DNA of 6,811 nucleotides, taken from the NCBI GenBank assembly GCA_003696125.1, contig RFHZ01000709.1, positions 1 to 6,811 of the forward strand, given 5' to 3'. The translations under genes and the position numbers were made by a program. The stretch is from Nitrospinota bacterium (GTDB lineage: Bacteria; Tectomicrobia; Entotheonellia; J063). A model generated the notes under the pieces. That model was not told the DNA's origin. It saw only the letters and a list, made by a program, of their open reading frames with translations, and did not search any database. Of this stretch, positions 6,439 to 6,811 are shown piece by piece (position 1 is the stretch's first letter; each line of letters opens with the position of its first letter).

Positions 6439-6811
6439 TCAATCCCGCACACTCTCGAAGAACATGGCGCTGGCCCGGGAGAGAAGGGTAGGGAGATGGG
6501 TGTAGAGGTAACGAACCCCTTTCTGTCGATAGGTGCGGATGGCCTGGGGATTACCGGCCGATCCTGATACCTTTCCCGCTGCGACAATCGCGGCAAAGGC
6601 CCGGTCCATCGCTTCCCGAACCGGAGGGGCATCTGAACGTCCCGGATACCCCATAGACTGCGATAAATCAGACGGCCCGATGAAAAAGACATCAACTCCG
6701 TCCACCTGGAGGATGGACTCGAGATTGTGCAGAGCCTCCTCTTCTTCTAACTGGACACAGACCAGGGTCTCCCGATTCGCCTCGACCGTATACTCAGCCA
6801 TGGAGAGACCC
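6439..6811 (-). CDS. HpcH/HpaI-family aldolase, C-terminal part (cut by window edge)
   Basis: The reading frame is open to the right edge, so this is the C-terminal half of a protein that in full-length relatives is about 250-270 residues. An internal ATG at 6801-6799 is not the start, because three further in-frame codons (G-L-S) precede it and family homology begins earlier. Family members are class II, metal-dependent aldolases that cleave or form 2-keto-3-deoxy and related 4-hydroxy-2-oxo acids. Counting from that internal Met, the two metal ligands are visible: E19 in CVQLE and D45 in the hallmark FIGPSDLSQSMGYPG (40-54). The VDGVDVFFIG strand before it is also typical. The exact substrate cannot be told from this half (HpaI, GarL, RhmA or another member are all possible). 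No terminator follows the stop. Confidence 0.9.
   Translation of the reverse strand, partial: GLSMAEYTVEANRETLVCVQLEEEEALHNLESILQVDGVDVFFIGPSDLSQSMGYPGRSDAPPVREAMDRAFAAIVAAGKVSGSAGNPQAIRTYRQKGVRYLYTHLPTLLSRASAMFFESVRD

Overview
The window reads as a bacterial chromosome segment in which every supported gene is on the minus strand, so the biology runs from right to left. Several ORFs have Shine-Dalgarno sequences, two of them a full AGGAGG. The gene families present (UMF1-type MFS transporter, HpcH/HpaI aldolase, NEW3-domain protein with an ABC exporter, RDD membrane protein) are spread over many phyla. I therefore do not name a taxon. There is no sign of phage, insertion sequences, CRISPR, tRNA or rRNA.

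Layout in transcription order: (1) 6811-6439, the C-terminal half of an HpcH/HpaI-family aldolase, cut by the window edge; (2) 6352-5069, a 12-helix UMF1/Atg22-like major facilitator; (3) a 298-base gap (5068-4771) with a candidate pair of mutually exclusive RNA stem-loops; (4) 4770-1837, a tight three-gene operon encoding a secreted, C-terminally anchored protein with three NEW3-like repeats, an ABC ATPase and an ABC-2 type six-helix permease, with gaps of only 1 and 2 bases; (5) a 318-base gap (1836-1519) with a 14-bp stem-loop just after the operon and a candidate promoter/operator for the next gene; (6) 1518-106, a 470-residue protein whose N-terminal half looks like a degenerate protein kinase and whose C-terminal third is an RDD membrane domain; (7) 105-1, where I see no gene or terminator.

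The NEW3/ATPase/permease set most likely forms one membrane complex: an ABC-2 exporter with its own extracytoplasmic beta-sandwich partner. Its cargo cannot be read from sequence. The kinase-like/RDD protein has its own apparent promoter and is probably a separate unit. It is the least ordinary protein in the window. The aldolase and MFS genes may be co-transcribed (86-base gap), but nothing in the sequence ties their functions together.

The items most worth a second look are the kinase-like/RDD fusion, which keeps HxD and the DFG-position aspartate but has His where the catalytic-loop Asn should be; the alternative stem-loops ahead of the ABC operon; and an inverted repeat over the -10 of the kinase-like/RDD gene.
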